Positions 51,817 through 61,031 of a stretch of 64,000 nucleotides of DNA are shown here, one piece after another. The stretch's first letter is position 1. Each line of letters begins with the position of its first letter. The DNA lies in contig JAGZUC010000002.1 of the NCBI GenBank assembly GCA_018380195.1, positions 1 to 64,000 of the forward strand, read 5' to 3'. Under the pieces are notes generated by a model, which ran no database searches, was not told where the DNA came from, and worked only from the letters and a program-made list of their open reading frames with translations. Source of the DNA: Collinsella sp. (lineage in GTDB: Bacteria; Actinomycetota; Coriobacteriia; Coriobacteriales; Coriobacteriaceae). The translations under genes were made by a program, and so were the position numbers.

Positions 51817-52535
51817 TCACCACCTTCTTTGGCACTCGGCTCAGCGGTGGCCCCGGCAGCCATGTCAGCGTCAACCGCAGTGGAAACGTCCTCCCCCTTA
51901 GTCCTAGCGACCGCCGGCGCCGGACCAACCTGGATATCCCCGCGCGCCCAATCGCCATCGAGCGCACGCGCCACCCAGTGATAGATGGGGATCGTAAAGA
52001 AGATCAGCGCGGCAAAGGGGCCGGCACCAAACAGGAACATCAGCAAAAAGAACAGCAGCCAGCACACAGCCCAATACGGGAACGACTGAAACGGACCCTT
52101 CACCGGAGTCACGCTGGTCGCACCGGCACCCGTCACCTGAGCCGTCGCCGCATTAGCTGCCTGCGCGCTCCAACTTGCCGCTTGCGCCGCCTTGGCAGCC
52201 GCATCACTCGCCTGCGTTGCCGCCTCGGTAGCTCGTGCCGCCGCCTCATGAGTGCGGGCACGCTCCGCCGCCTCGGCCTCGCGCTGACGGGCGCGGTCCT
52301 CGTTCTCAAACTCGATATCGTCCTCGATCTCATCGCTCGGATTGAGGAGCTCGTCCAAACTCACGCCATAGAGTTTTGCGAGCGAGATCAGGTTCTCGGT
52401 ATCGGGCGAGCTCTCCGCACGCTCCCATTTACTGACCGCCTGGCGCGACAGCCCCAGCTTTCGCGCCAGCCCTTCTTGGCTAAAACCCTTGCTGCGACGA
52501 AGGTCGGCGAGCCGCTGCGCAGTTTCTACATTCAT
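51813..52535 (-). CDS. XRE-type regulator with C-terminal membrane helices
   Basis: A 240-residue protein. Residues 5-60 form a helix-turn-helix (SQEGLARKLGLSRQAVSKWERAES). An alanine- and charge-rich coiled-coil-like linker (about 75-140) leads to two hydrophobic helices (about 155-190). So the DNA-binding domain is tethered to the membrane. AGGAGG lies five bases before the ATG at 52535. It precedes the DUF4097 gene and may control it in response to the envelope; that is inference. Confidence 0.83.
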   Translation of the reverse strand: MNVETAQRLADLRRSKGFSQEGLARKLGLSRQAVSKWERAESSPDTENLISLAKLYGVSLDELLNPSDEIEDDIEFENEDRARQREAEAAERARTHEAAARATEAATQASDAAAKAAQAASWSAQAANAATAQVTGAGATSVTPVKGPFQSFPYWAVCWLLFFLLMFLFGAGPFAALIFFTIPIYHWVARALDGDWARGDIQVGPAPAVARTKGEDVSTAVDADMAAGATAEPSAKEGGE

Positions 52536-52726
52536 GGTTCCTCCTATGTGATGCCAGCCGTGCCGCCGGACCGTTTTTGTTCTTAAGGCGCCTTGCACAG
52601 TTAAAAATCTATCCGCCACCGCCAAAAGCATGCCACCTATTCTAGTGAGATTTTTGACAACCGGCGGTTGCGGGCATATATGAGCTGCGGAAATGTGTCC
52701 AAACAAAGCAATGACCCGCAGCTCGG

Positions 52727-52756
52727 TTGTCCCCGTCGCGGCGTTAACGGTAGTAT
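52727..52756 (+). promoter_or_regulatory. Predicted promoter of the methyltransferase gene
   Basis: TTGTCC, an 18-base spacer and TAGTAT lie about 45 bases before the GTG at 52803. Confidence 0.45.
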
Positions 52757-52802
52757 GGTCGTACTGTTTATTCCGCACCGCCAACGGAGGGAGTTCCGCG
52801 CC

Positions 52803-53675
52803 GTGAACCGCGATTTCGCCTCATCGCTCATCCAGCTCAACAATACGTTCTATCGCGAGCACTCCGCCTCCTTTTCCGATACGCGCCAGGCTCCTTGGCC
52901 CGGCTGGGTGCGCACCATGGACATAGCGCTCGACCAGCTCGATGTGGCCACCATCGAGCATCCCGTCCGCGTCTTCGATCTTGCCTGCGGCAATATGCGC
53001 TTTGAGAACTTTGCCGCCGGCGGCACGCTGGCTGCCAAGGGCGTCGACGGCGCGAGCCCCTCGGCAGATGCCAACTGCCCCTTCGAGTTCTATGGTGTCG
53101 ACTCGTGCCAGGACCTGGCCATCGATGCACGCGGTCACGCCCTGCGCATTCCCAACCTGCACTTCCAGGAACTCGATGTGCTCGACGCTCTCATGAAGCT
53201 CAACCCCGCCGAGACGCCCGACGCGCTTTTCGACGCCCCGCTCGCCGACATCTCGGTCTGCTTTGGCTTTATGCACCACGTGCCGTCGTGCGAGTACCGC
53301 GTACGCGTGCTCGACGCCCTGGTGCGCCAGACGCGCCCGGGCGGCATCATCGCCATCAGTTTTTGGGAGTTTATGAACGACGAGCGCATGGCGCGCAAGG
53401 CCGTTCGAGCCGAAGCCCGCGCCGAGCTCACCCCACCGTTTGAGGGTTACGATTCCGCGCAGTTTGAAGCCGGCGACCACCTCATTGGCTGGCAAAACGA
53501 CCGCCACGCCTACCGCTATTGCCATCACTTTGACGATCAGCAGATCACCGACCTGGTGCGCGGCGTCCGAACGTTCTACAAGAGCGGCGAGGTCCCCGTG
53601 CGCGAGCTTGAGCGCTTCCATGCCGACGGTCGCAGCGGCGAGCTCAACCGCTATGTGATCCTCAAGCGCCTGTAG
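52803..53675 (+). CDS. Class I SAM-dependent methyltransferase
   Basis: A 290-residue methyltransferase-fold protein. The cofactor loop is VFDLACGNMRF; a GGIIAISFWEF strand and FGFMHHVPS follow. The target is unknown. I start at the GTG at 52803 (GGAGGGAG upstream); in-frame starts further up lie in the promoter region. It is divergent from the XRE regulator. Confidence 0.75.
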   Translation: MNRDFASSLIQLNNTFYREHSASFSDTRQAPWPGWVRTMDIALDQLDVATIEHPVRVFDLACGNMRFENFAAGGTLAAKGVDGASPSADANCPFEFYGVDSCQDLAIDARGHALRIPNLHFQELDVLDALMKLNPAETPDALFDAPLADISVCFGFMHHVPSCEYRVRVLDALVRQTRPGGIIAISFWEFMNDERMARKAVRAEARAELTPPFEGYDSAQFEAGDHLIGWQNDRHAYRYCHHFDDQQITDLVRGVRTFYKSGEVPVRELERFHADGRSGELNRYVILKRL

Positions 53676-53794
53676 GCATCGACGACTCGCCGCCGAGCCG
53701 CGCCGCATCTTTTGGGTAAGCTATGCCCATCCGTTTTCCAACCCACCGACGGAACGCGCAGCCACGCGTTCCATACGTATGACCAAGGAGCCTC

Positions 53795-54634
53795 ATGGGA
53801 GCCGTCCACGTTCGCACGCCCAAGAACTTTGTGCTCGAGGAGCGCCTGGAGCGCTACGCCGATGCGATTGAGACGAGCCCCGAGGCCTATGCCGGAGATT
53901 GGCGCGAGGCTTGCGCGCCAGTTGGCAGCAAGCCCTTCGAACACCTTCACCTGGATCTTGGCTGCGGCAAGGGAACGTACCTTGTAGAGCGCGCGGCCCA
54001 CGAGCCAAACGCCCTCTTTATCGGCATGGACCAGGAGCCCATCTGCATCGCCTATGCCGCGCAGAAAATCTGCGAGCAGGAGCTGTCCAACGCGCTCGTC
54101 CTGCCCCGAGGTGCCGCATCGCTGCCGCAGCTGTTTGCCGCAGGCGAGCTCGATGCCATCACCATCAACTTTCCCACGCCGCAGCCCAAGGCCAAATACG
54201 CCAAAAAACGACTCGTCCATGTCGACCATCTAATGCTCTATCGCCCGCTCCTTTCAGCCGGCGCCACCGTCACGCTGCGCACCGACAGCAAGCCACTGCG
54301 CGACTACGCCCTAGGACAGTTTGCCGCAGCCGGCTACGACACGCTTTGGGTAAGTGACGACGTGCGCCGCGACCATCCCGAGCATCCCGAGACCGAATAT
54401 GAATGCCGCACGCGCGAGATGGGTGCCGTCGTCTATGGCATTTGCGCCACACCCGGCGCACGGCCCAGCGATGAACAGCTCGCGGCGGGCCGTGCGCAGG
54501 AGCAAAGTCTTGCCTGCTACCTGCCCGAAAACCTCGATGAGCTCGCCTATGTACCCCTGGGCATGGAAGAGGCCGTTGAGAACTTTAAAAACCGCGCCCG
54601 CAAGGGCAAAAAGCGCCTGCCTCAGGAACGCTAG
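53795..54634 (+). CDS. trmB: tRNA (guanine-N7)-methyltransferase-like protein
   Basis: A 279-residue TrmB-type enzyme. The SAM site is LDLGCGKGTYLVERA, and AITINFPTPQPKAKYAKKRLVH is the conserved TrmB catalytic segment (usually FPDPWPKxRHxKRR), here with T and Q in place of D and W. It is expected to methylate guanine 46 of tRNA, though the altered FPTPQPK motif leaves some doubt. AAGGAG is close before the ATG at 53795. It precedes the Ski2-like helicase gene by 99 bases. Confidence 0.85.
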   Translation: MGAVHVRTPKNFVLEERLERYADAIETSPEAYAGDWREACAPVGSKPFEHLHLDLGCGKGTYLVERAAHEPNALFIGMDQEPICIAYAAQKICEQELSNALVLPRGAASLPQLFAAGELDAITINFPTPQPKAKYAKKRLVHVDHLMLYRPLLSAGATVTLRTDSKPLRDYALGQFAAAGYDTLWVSDDVRRDHPEHPETEYECRTREMGAVVYGICATPGARPSDEQLAAGRAQEQSLACYLPENLDELAYVPLGMEEAVENFKNRARKGKKRLPQER

Positions 54635-54733
54635 TACCGCGCGCCCATTTCCTGCATTTTCTCGCGCGCTGGCACCCCGCGCCGCCGCTACGCCATAATA
54701 GTTGGCGGACAAACGGCGAGAGAAAGCAACCAC

Positions 54734-57415
54734 ATGGCACAGACCACGACAGATACCGCCGCCAGCACCGTCTCCGGCGCCGGCGCCGCCAGCTCATTCT
54801 CGGGCGGCACGGGAACCGAAGCCGAGTTCGGCTCGCTCGGCGCGCTCTCCCCCACCTGGTGGGAGCCCGAGGACGGCAGCGAGCCCGAACCATGGCTCAC
54901 GCCCGATCAGGCCTTTGAGCGCTTCTTTGAATGGACGAGCGATCGCGGCATTGAGCTGTGGGATCACCAAGAAGAGGCTCTCATGGACCTGGCCGCCGGA
55001 GATCACGTCATTTTGGGCACGCCGACCGGATCGGGTAAATCGCTCGTCGCGCTGGGCATGCTCTTTATGGGCATGGCACAGGGCAAGCGCTGTTATTACA
55101 CGGCCCCTATCAAGGCCCTGGTCAGCGAAAAGTTCTTCGATCTGGTACAGGTGCTCGGCCGCGATAACGTCGGTATGATCACAGGCGACACGCATATCAA
55201 CACCAAGGCGCCCGTCATCTGCTGCACGGCCGAGATCCTTGCCAACGACGCACTGCGCGAGGGCGAAGATGCCGATGTTGGCTGCGTCGCCATGGACGAA
55301 TTCCACTACTTTGCCGACCCCGATCGCGGTTGGGCCTGGCAGGTGCCGCTGCTCACCCTGCCCCACACACAATTCATGCTCATGAGCGCCACGCTCGGCG
55401 ATGTCACTGCCATCGCCGCCTCGCTCGAGGAGCACACCGGCGCTGCTTGCGACTTGGTTGTCGACGCCCCGCGTCCCGTTCCGCTGAGCTACGACTATGT
55501 GACGACCTCCCTCGAGGGCACGGTCGAGCTCGCCATGCGCCGCGGCGAGGCCCCGCTCTATATCGTGCACTTTAGCCAGGATGCCGCCCTTGCGACGGCG
55601 CAGTCGCTCGCCAATTTTGGCATCGCCAGCAAGGAGCAGCGCGAGGCCATTAAGGAAGCCGCCAAGGGCACGAGCTTCTCCACGGCCTTTGGCAAGATTC
55701 TCAAGCGCTTGCTCGGATGCGGCGTCGGCGTGCACCATGCTGGCATGTTGCCGCGCTATCGCCTGCTGGTCGAGCGTTTGGCGCAGCAGGGTCTGCTGCC
55801 CGTCATCTGCGGTACCGATACGCTCGGCGTCGGCATCAACGTACCCATCCACACCGTGGTGCTCACCGCGCTCACCAAGTTTGACGGCTACAAGATGCGT
55901 CGTCTGCGCGCCCGCGAGTTCCATCAGATTGCCGGTCGCGCCGGCCGCTCGGGCTTCGATACCGAGGGCACGGTGATTGCCGAGGCGCCCGAGCACGAGA
56001 TCGAGAATGCCAAGCTTATGGCCAAGGCGGGCGACGACCCCAAAAAGCTCCGCAAGATTAAAAAGAAAAAGGCCCCCGAGGGCTTTGTCTCCTGGAACAA
56101 GCAGACCTTTGAGCGCCTGATCGAGACGCAGCCCGAGACACTCAAGCCGCGCCTGCGCATCACGCACTCCATGGTGATTAGCGTGGTCGAGCAGGGCGGC
56201 GATGCCCGTGCCCGCGTGCACGACCTCATCGAGACAAGCCTGCAAACGCCCGAGGAAAAGGCAAAGCTCGAGGTTCGTGCCGACGAGATCTTCGCCACGC
56301 TCATCGACTCCGGCGTCGTCGTGCGCACCGAGGTGCCGCCCGCACCCGATGCTCCGGCTGACACCGTGCCGGACATCGACTATGCGCTGACGGTCGACCT
56401 GCCCGAGGACTTTGCGCTCGACCAGCCGCTCTCGCCGTTTTTGCTTGCCGCGCTGGAGTTGCTCGATCCCGAGAGCGAGACCTATACCATGGACCTCATC
56501 TCGATGGTCGAGGCTACGCTCGAGGACCCCAAGCAGGTATTGCGCGCACAGGAGCGCGCCGCACGCGATCGCGCTATGGCCGAGATGAAGGCCGACGGCA
56601 TCGAATATGAGGAGCGCTTGGAGCGCATTCAAGACGTCACGTACGAAAAGCCGCTCGAGGATTTGCTCGACGCCGCCTTTGACAAGTACTGCCAGGAAGT
56701 ACCCTGGGCAAACGACTACCAGCTCTCTCCCAAGAGCGTCCTGCGCGATATGCTGGAAAGCGCGAGCGATTTTAAGGGCTACATTCAAAAGCTCGGCATC
56801 GCCCGCTCCGAGGGCATTTTGCTGCGCTACCTGGCAGAAGCCTATCGTTCACTCGACCGCACCGTGCCCATCGAGAAGCGCGACGAGCGCCTGCGCGACA
56901 TTATCTCGTGGCTGGGCTTTGTGGTGCGCTCGGTCGACTCGAGTCTGGTGGACGAGTGGGAGAACGCCGGCAACCCGGCAGCCCTCGACGCCGCGCCGCC
57001 GCAGGGCATCGACGAGGTCGTGGCGGACCGCCGCGGCTGCACGCTGTTGGTGCGCAACGCGCTCTTCCGCCGCGTGACCCTTGCCGCCCGCGAGCACGTG
57101 CGCGACCTGGGCGAGCTCGACGACGACTGGGGCATGAGCGAGATCCGCTGGCAAAAGGCGCTCGATGCCTACCATGATCAGCACGAGGAAATCCTCACCG
57201 ACGGAGACGCCCGCAGCGCCGCGATGTTTTCCATCGATGAGTCCGACGAGAAGACGCTGCACGTATGGCACGTGCACCAGATTTTTGCCGACGAGGACGG
57301 CGACCACGATTTTGGCATCATGGGCGATGTCGATCTGGACGCCACACAAGACGGCGGCGAGGTCATTTTCAAAAACTACCGCGTCGGCTTTATCGAGGAC
57401 CTGCTCGAGGACTAG
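54734..57415 (+). CDS. Ski2-like superfamily 2 helicase with DUF3516
   Basis: An 893-residue RNA-helicase-like protein. It has Walker A GTPTGSGKS, a DEFH box (VAMDEFHYF), SAT in MSATLGD and motif VI QIAGRAGRSG, then the C-terminal DUF3516 region. The first 45 residues are a low-complexity Ser/Ala/Gly/Glu tail. Ski2-like enzymes of actinobacteria are thought to act in RNA handling. It starts at the ATG at 54734 with a possible CATAAT box upstream. It ends with a strong terminator. Confidence 0.87.
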   Translation: MAQTTTDTAASTVSGAGAASSFSGGTGTEAEFGSLGALSPTWWEPEDGSEPEPWLTPDQAFERFFEWTSDRGIELWDHQEEALMDLAAGDHVILGTPTGSGKSLVALGMLFMGMAQGKRCYYTAPIKALVSEKFFDLVQVLGRDNVGMITGDTHINTKAPVICCTAEILANDALREGEDADVGCVAMDEFHYFADPDRGWAWQVPLLTLPHTQFMLMSATLGDVTAIAASLEEHTGAACDLVVDAPRPVPLSYDYVTTSLEGTVELAMRRGEAPLYIVHFSQDAALATAQSLANFGIASKEQREAIKEAAKGTSFSTAFGKILKRLLGCGVGVHHAGMLPRYRLLVERLAQQGLLPVICGTDTLGVGINVPIHTVVLTALTKFDGYKMRRLRAREFHQIAGRAGRSGFDTEGTVIAEAPEHEIENAKLMAKAGDDPKKLRKIKKKKAPEGFVSWNKQTFERLIETQPETLKPRLRITHSMVISVVEQGGDARARVHDLIETSLQTPEEKAKLEVRADEIFATLIDSGVVVRTEVPPAPDAPADTVPDIDYALTVDLPEDFALDQPLSPFLLAALELLDPESETYTMDLISMVEATLEDPKQVLRAQERAARDRAMAEMKADGIEYEERLERIQDVTYEKPLEDLLDAAFDKYCQEVPWANDYQLSPKSVLRDMLESASDFKGYIQKLGIARSEGILLRYLAEAYRSLDRTVPIEKRDERLRDIISWLGFVVRSVDSSLVDEWENAGNPAALDAAPPQGIDEVVADRRGCTLLVRNALFRRVTLAAREHVRDLGELDDDWGMSEIRWQKALDAYHDQHEEILTDGDARSAAMFSIDESDEKTLHVWHVHQIFADEDGDHDFGIMGDVDLDATQDGGEVIFKNYRVGFIEDLLED

Positions 57416-57438
57416 CCGAACAGAATGGGACGAAACGA

Positions 57439-57478
57439 AGCGGGGCCGCTGGCAACATCGCCAGCGGCCCCGCTTTTG
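57439..57478. terminator. Terminator after the Ski2-like gene
   Basis: A 14-pair stem GCGGGGCCGCTGGC/GCCAGCGGCCCCGC followed by TTTTGC on the plus strand; it also stands at the end of the convergent DUF2130 gene. Confidence 0.9.
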
Positions 57479-57494
57479 CACTATCCGCTATACC

Positions 57495-59252
57495 CTATTC
57501 GGCATCCTCGACCTCATACGAATCCGCCTCGGCTGGCGCATCGCTTGTCTCCGGCGCAGCCTCGCGCGCCTCGTCAAACGCCGCCTTCATGGTCTTGTTG
57601 CCCCACGTGAGCTTGCGAATGGTAAGATCGTCGGCCTTCTTGTTGGCTAGGCGCAGATTGTTCTCGGAGGACAGCAACGCCTCCTTGGTTTTCTGCAGAT
57701 GGCTAATCGTCTTGTCGATCTCATCGATTGCCGTTTGGAACTTGCGGCTCGCGATCTCGTAGTTGCGGCCGAAATCGTTCTTGAACTTCTCCATCTTGGC
57801 TTCGAAGTTCGTGACATCGATATTCTGCTGCTTGTACTCCGCCAGCTCCTGCTTATAGCGAAGCGAACCCATGGCGGCATTGCGCAGCAGCGTAATGATG
57901 GGAATGAAGAACTGCGGGCGGATCACATACATCTTCTCGAAGCGATAGCTCACGTCCACGATTCCCGCGTTGTAAAGCTCGCTCTCGGGCTCGAGCAGCG
58001 TGCAGAGCACCGCGTACTCACAGCCTTTCTGGCGACGATCGTGGTCGAGTTTCTTAAAGAAATCCTCGTTTTTATGCTTGGTCGCGGTTTCGTCGTTCTC
58101 GTTTTTCATCTCGAACATAATCGAAATGACCTCGTTGCCGCTCGCGTCGCACTCGCGGAAGATAAAGTCGCCCTTGGTACCCTCGGACGCATCGTTATCC
58201 TTCTCGAAGTACGCGTTGGGAAATGCCGTCATGCGCAAACGGTTAAACTCGGTCTCGCAGTGCTGCTCGAGCGACTCGCCCACCATCTTGGTGGACAGGC
58301 GAACCTTCATGTCCTTAAGACGCTCGATCTCTTCATCCTTGTAGCGAATCAGGTCATCGCTCGCGCGCTTGGCCTGCGCAAGCTCGAGCTCATGTGCCGC
58401 CTTGGCCTGCTCTTCGCGCGAATCGCGCACCGCCAGCTCGCTCGTCAGTTTGGCACGCGCCTCATCGCGCTCTCGCTCCGCCGCGGCAACCGCCTCAGAC
58501 AGGCTCATTTTTGCCATCAGCTCCTGCTCGCGCAGCTGCGCACGCAGACCCTCGGCCTCCTGCTCAGACTGAGCCTTTGCGGCAGAAAACTTCTCCTGCA
58601 CCTTCGCTTGATAGTCAGCAAGCGTGCGCTCGGCCTCGTTGTGAGCGGCATCGAGCTCACGCTGCGACTCGGCCGCGGCAGCGGCAAGCGCCATCTCCCG
58701 TGCCTTGTCCGCCGCGGCAAGCCTGGCCTGCAGCTCGGCAATCTGGGCATCACGTGCGGCTAAATCGTTTTGAGCAGCATTGCGCGCCGAAGCCTCGGCA
58801 AGCTTGGCTTCATCATCCTTGCGCCCCAGCTGCGCACGCAAGTTGTCGATTTCGCGCTGGAGCTCGGCGTTCTCTTTCTGAGCGTCGGCACGGGCCTCAA
58901 CCGCCGCGCGCTGGCTTGCACTCTCGCGCTCTGCGGCAGCGCCCTCGAGCTTGGCACGCAATTCGGCAAGCTCGGCATCACGCTTGGCAACCTCTTGTGC
59001 CAGCTCCTGAGCCGCGGCGTTTTTCTGCTCGGCAAGTTGAGCGCTACGCTGAGACTCCACCTCCTGCAGGGCGACCGTCGAACGAGAGCGCTCAAGCTCC
59101 AACGCCTGCTCCCCCTCACGCTGGACGGCCTTTACACGCTCATCAAGATCGCGCGAGAACTCGGCATCGCGCACCTGCTTGACGATATCCGCATAACCGG
59201 ACGCATCGACCTTAAAAACTTCGCCGCAATGCGGGCACTTGATCTCGTTCAT
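57495..59252 (-). CDS. DUF2130 protein: zinc ribbon, long coiled coil and nuclease-like domain
   Basis: A 585-residue protein. An N-terminal zinc-ribbon pair (CPHCG) is followed by about 300 residues of charged, alanine-rich coiled coil, then the DUF2130 domain. That domain has KGDFIFRECD...ISIMFEMKNE, which fits the D...ExK pattern of PD-(D/E)XK nucleases, and HKNEDFFKKLDHDRRQKG. A shorter coiled coil and acidic tail end the protein. Its role is unknown. The start at 59252 is followed by CPHCG within nine residues. It ends convergently with the Ski2-like helicase. Confidence 0.82.
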   Translation of the reverse strand: MNEIKCPHCGEVFKVDASGYADIVKQVRDAEFSRDLDERVKAVQREGEQALELERSRSTVALQEVESQRSAQLAEQKNAAAQELAQEVAKRDAELAELRAKLEGAAAERESASQRAAVEARADAQKENAELQREIDNLRAQLGRKDDEAKLAEASARNAAQNDLAARDAQIAELQARLAAADKAREMALAAAAAESQRELDAAHNEAERTLADYQAKVQEKFSAAKAQSEQEAEGLRAQLREQELMAKMSLSEAVAAAERERDEARAKLTSELAVRDSREEQAKAAHELELAQAKRASDDLIRYKDEEIERLKDMKVRLSTKMVGESLEQHCETEFNRLRMTAFPNAYFEKDNDASEGTKGDFIFRECDASGNEVISIMFEMKNENDETATKHKNEDFFKKLDHDRRQKGCEYAVLCTLLEPESELYNAGIVDVSYRFEKMYVIRPQFFIPIITLLRNAAMGSLRYKQELAEYKQQNIDVTNFEAKMEKFKNDFGRNYEIASRKFQTAIDEIDKTISHLQKTKEALLSSENNLRLANKKADDLTIRKLTWGNKTMKAAFDEAREAAPETSDAPAEADSYEVEDAE

Positions 59253-59349
59253 AGCAGCTCCTCGATGGACGCAAATTTCAACCTTCTACACTCTACCGCG
59301 CCACGCGGACAAATAAGGCGCCGCAGCCATAATGGCAACGGCGCCAGAT

Positions 59350-59382
59350 CCACCGCGAGGGTGCCTATCCCCTTTGTGGTGG
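59350..59382. repeat. GGTGCCTATCCCC inverted repeat downstream of the ChbG-type gene
   Basis: CCACC...GGTGG ends enclose GGTGCCTATCCCCTTTGTGG. It shares most of that core with the element at 60180-60213, so the two are copies of one family. Confidence 0.6.
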
Positions 59383-59391
59383 CTTGGGTCC

Positions 59392-60156
59392 TTACAGGTC
59401 GCGGTAGTCGATCAGGCGAAGATCAGGTTGAGACTCAAGCCAAGCGCGAAGCTCGGGGTCGATCAGCGCATCGACTTCCTTGGTGCGATCGGTCGTAAGC
59501 GAGCTGTTCTCCAAGATAAAACGATCGAGATAGCCCGGATGGCACACAAAGACGACCGTCTCGCCGTCCGCCATCTCGCGAACCGTCTGCATAATCGAAT
59601 CCTTGGGTTCGTAGCCCGGCTCCATCGAGTGCATCACCATGCGCAGGTCGGTGGCACCGCATCGCACAACCGCCGTGGGGTCGAAGCTCGCCTTCTGTTC
59701 CTTAAGGCCCAGTTCCTGAGCAACCGCCGAGATCGCTCGGTTAAGGTTTTTGCTCATGACGGCATGGGCCTCAAAGTAATCGGGTTCGCGGCCCACAATC
59801 TCTACAAAGCGATCATGCTGCGCGCGGATCTCGATGCAGGCCTCATCAAAGTCGATCAGTTCTTCGCCGCGCTTAAAATGCTCGCGGAAGGTACGGCTGC
59901 TATGGAACTCACCGCTCTCGTTGAGCATACTCGGAATGAGCTCCGGGTCGGCACACGGCTTGCCCAGGCACACGTTGGTATGCTGGCCCACCGCAATGCC
60001 GGCGTCCACCACGAGCGACCAGCCACGCTCGGCCTCGGGCATATTGGGCATCAAGCCCGCCGAGCGCACCAGACCCTCATTGATGCTGCGGGCAATCCCC
60101 AGGTTAACGGCATACGAATAACCGATATCGTCGGCACGAATGAGCAATTGCTTCAT
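59392..60156 (-). CDS. ChbG/YdjC-type carbohydrate deacetylase
   Basis: A 254-residue protein of the YdjC/ChbG family. The metal-binding motif RADDIGYS is at the start, GQHTNVCLG and HPGYLD follow, and the C-terminus is the usual family end. Members remove acetyl groups from chito-oligosaccharides or similar sugars; the substrate here is unknown. It starts at the ATG at 60156. It lies downstream of the phosphoesterase gene with a repeat element in the short gap. Confidence 0.83.
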   Translation of the reverse strand: MKQLLIRADDIGYSYAVNLGIARSINEGLVRSAGLMPNMPEAERGWSLVVDAGIAVGQHTNVCLGKPCADPELIPSMLNESGEFHSSRTFREHFKRGEELIDFDEACIEIRAQHDRFVEIVGREPDYFEAHAVMSKNLNRAISAVAQELGLKEQKASFDPTAVVRCGATDLRMVMHSMEPGYEPKDSIMQTVREMADGETVVFVCHPGYLDRFILENSSLTTDRTKEVDALIDPELRAWLESQPDLRLIDYRDL

Positions 60157-60179
60157 AGCGACTCCAATCTATGCAAGGA

Positions 60180-60213
60180 CCACCACAAAAGGTGCCTGTC
60201 CCCTTTGTGATGG
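60180..60213. repeat. GGTGCCTGTCCCC inverted repeat downstream of the phosphoesterase gene
   Basis: CCACCACAAAAGG and CCCTTTGTGATGG arms enclose TGCCTGTC. It is a sister of the element at 59350-59382, both lying just after a minus-strand gene. Confidence 0.6.
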
Positions 60214-60221
60214 TTTGAGGG

Positions 60222-60767
60222 CTATAGTCCAAAGAAGCCGAGAATCTGGTCGCGGCTTACGGGCTTGTAGTTGTTGGCATCGAGGCCAACGTCGTAGCGA
60301 AAGATAGGGCGCTCGCGATCGCGGTTGCGCGCATTGGTGCGGTCTCCCCTGCTGTGGATGTGCCCATGAAGCATAATGGCGCCGCGCGCCTTGCCATTCC
60401 AGCTGAGCATGGGGTAATGGCTCATTACCAGGCGATGGCCTTTAGCGTAACCGGGGGCGACCTCCAGATAATCGCGCACCTCATCCCAAATATGCGGTGC
60501 GTCCGGATCTTCCCAATCGCCGTCATGGTTGCCACGGATGAGCGTCACGTTCTGACAGGCAATGCGCTCGCGCAGGAGCACGGCCTCCGCCATGGGCAGC
60601 CGATACGTAAAATCGCCAAGAATATAGAGGCGGTCGTCCGCAGCAACGCACTCGTTAATGGCGTCAATAACCTTGCGGTTCATCTCCTCGACCGAGGCGA
60701 ACGGCCGATCCATATCGTGCAAGATATTCGTATCGCCCAGGTGCAGGTCGGCGGTAAACCACATCAT
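60222..60767 (-). CDS. Metallophosphoesterase
   Basis: A 181-residue calcineurin-like phosphoesterase: DLHLGDTNI, LGDFTYR, RGNHDGDW, SHYPM and LHGHIHSRG give the complete metal site. The start is one of two adjacent ATG codons at 60767 and 60764; an upstream ATG (60782) is possible. The substrate is unknown. Confidence 0.85.
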   Translation of the reverse strand: MMWFTADLHLGDTNILHDMDRPFASVEEMNRKVIDAINECVAADDRLYILGDFTYRLPMAEAVLLRERIACQNVTLIRGNHDGDWEDPDAPHIWDEVRDYLEVAPGYAKGHRLVMSHYPMLSWNGKARGAIMLHGHIHSRGDRTNARNRDRERPIFRYDVGLDANNYKPVSRDQILGFFGL

Positions 60768-60833
60768 CGTCTCTGCCCTCATTTCGCAACGCGTATAAGA
60801 CCTGTTTAGTATACAGACGCGGCGATGAGACAG

Positions 60834-61013
60834 TCACCCAAAGAGCCCGCCGAACAGACCTCGGCGACGCTTGTCCTGCTTTTTCGAAGCGTCATCCCGC
60901 GCCTTCTTGCCCTGCCGCTTCTTACGGTCCTGCTCCAACTCATCGTCATCGAGTAGCATATCCCACTCAAACGGATCGTCTGTCAGATCGAACAGGTCAT
61001 CGTCATCAAACAC
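60834..61013 (-). CDS. Very small acidic/basic protein
   Basis: About 59 residues: an acidic first half (DDDDLFDLTDDPFEWD) and a basic second half (RKKRQGKKAR...KRRR) ending GLFGGLFG. The GTG at 61013 has GGAGG five bases upstream; an ATG four codons earlier has none. I do not recognise the family. The split charge suggests nucleic acid or protein binding. Confidence 0.6.
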   Translation of the reverse strand: MFDDDDLFDLTDDPFEWDMLLDDDELEQDRKKRQGKKARDDASKKQDKRRRGLFGGLFG

Positions 61014-61031
61014 GTGCGCCTCCATTACCGA

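Noticed and set aside
54794..56788. A 664-codon minus-strand frame opposite the Ski2-like helicase
   Set aside because: Antisense to intact helicase motifs; Ala/Leu/Gly/His-rich composition, no family.
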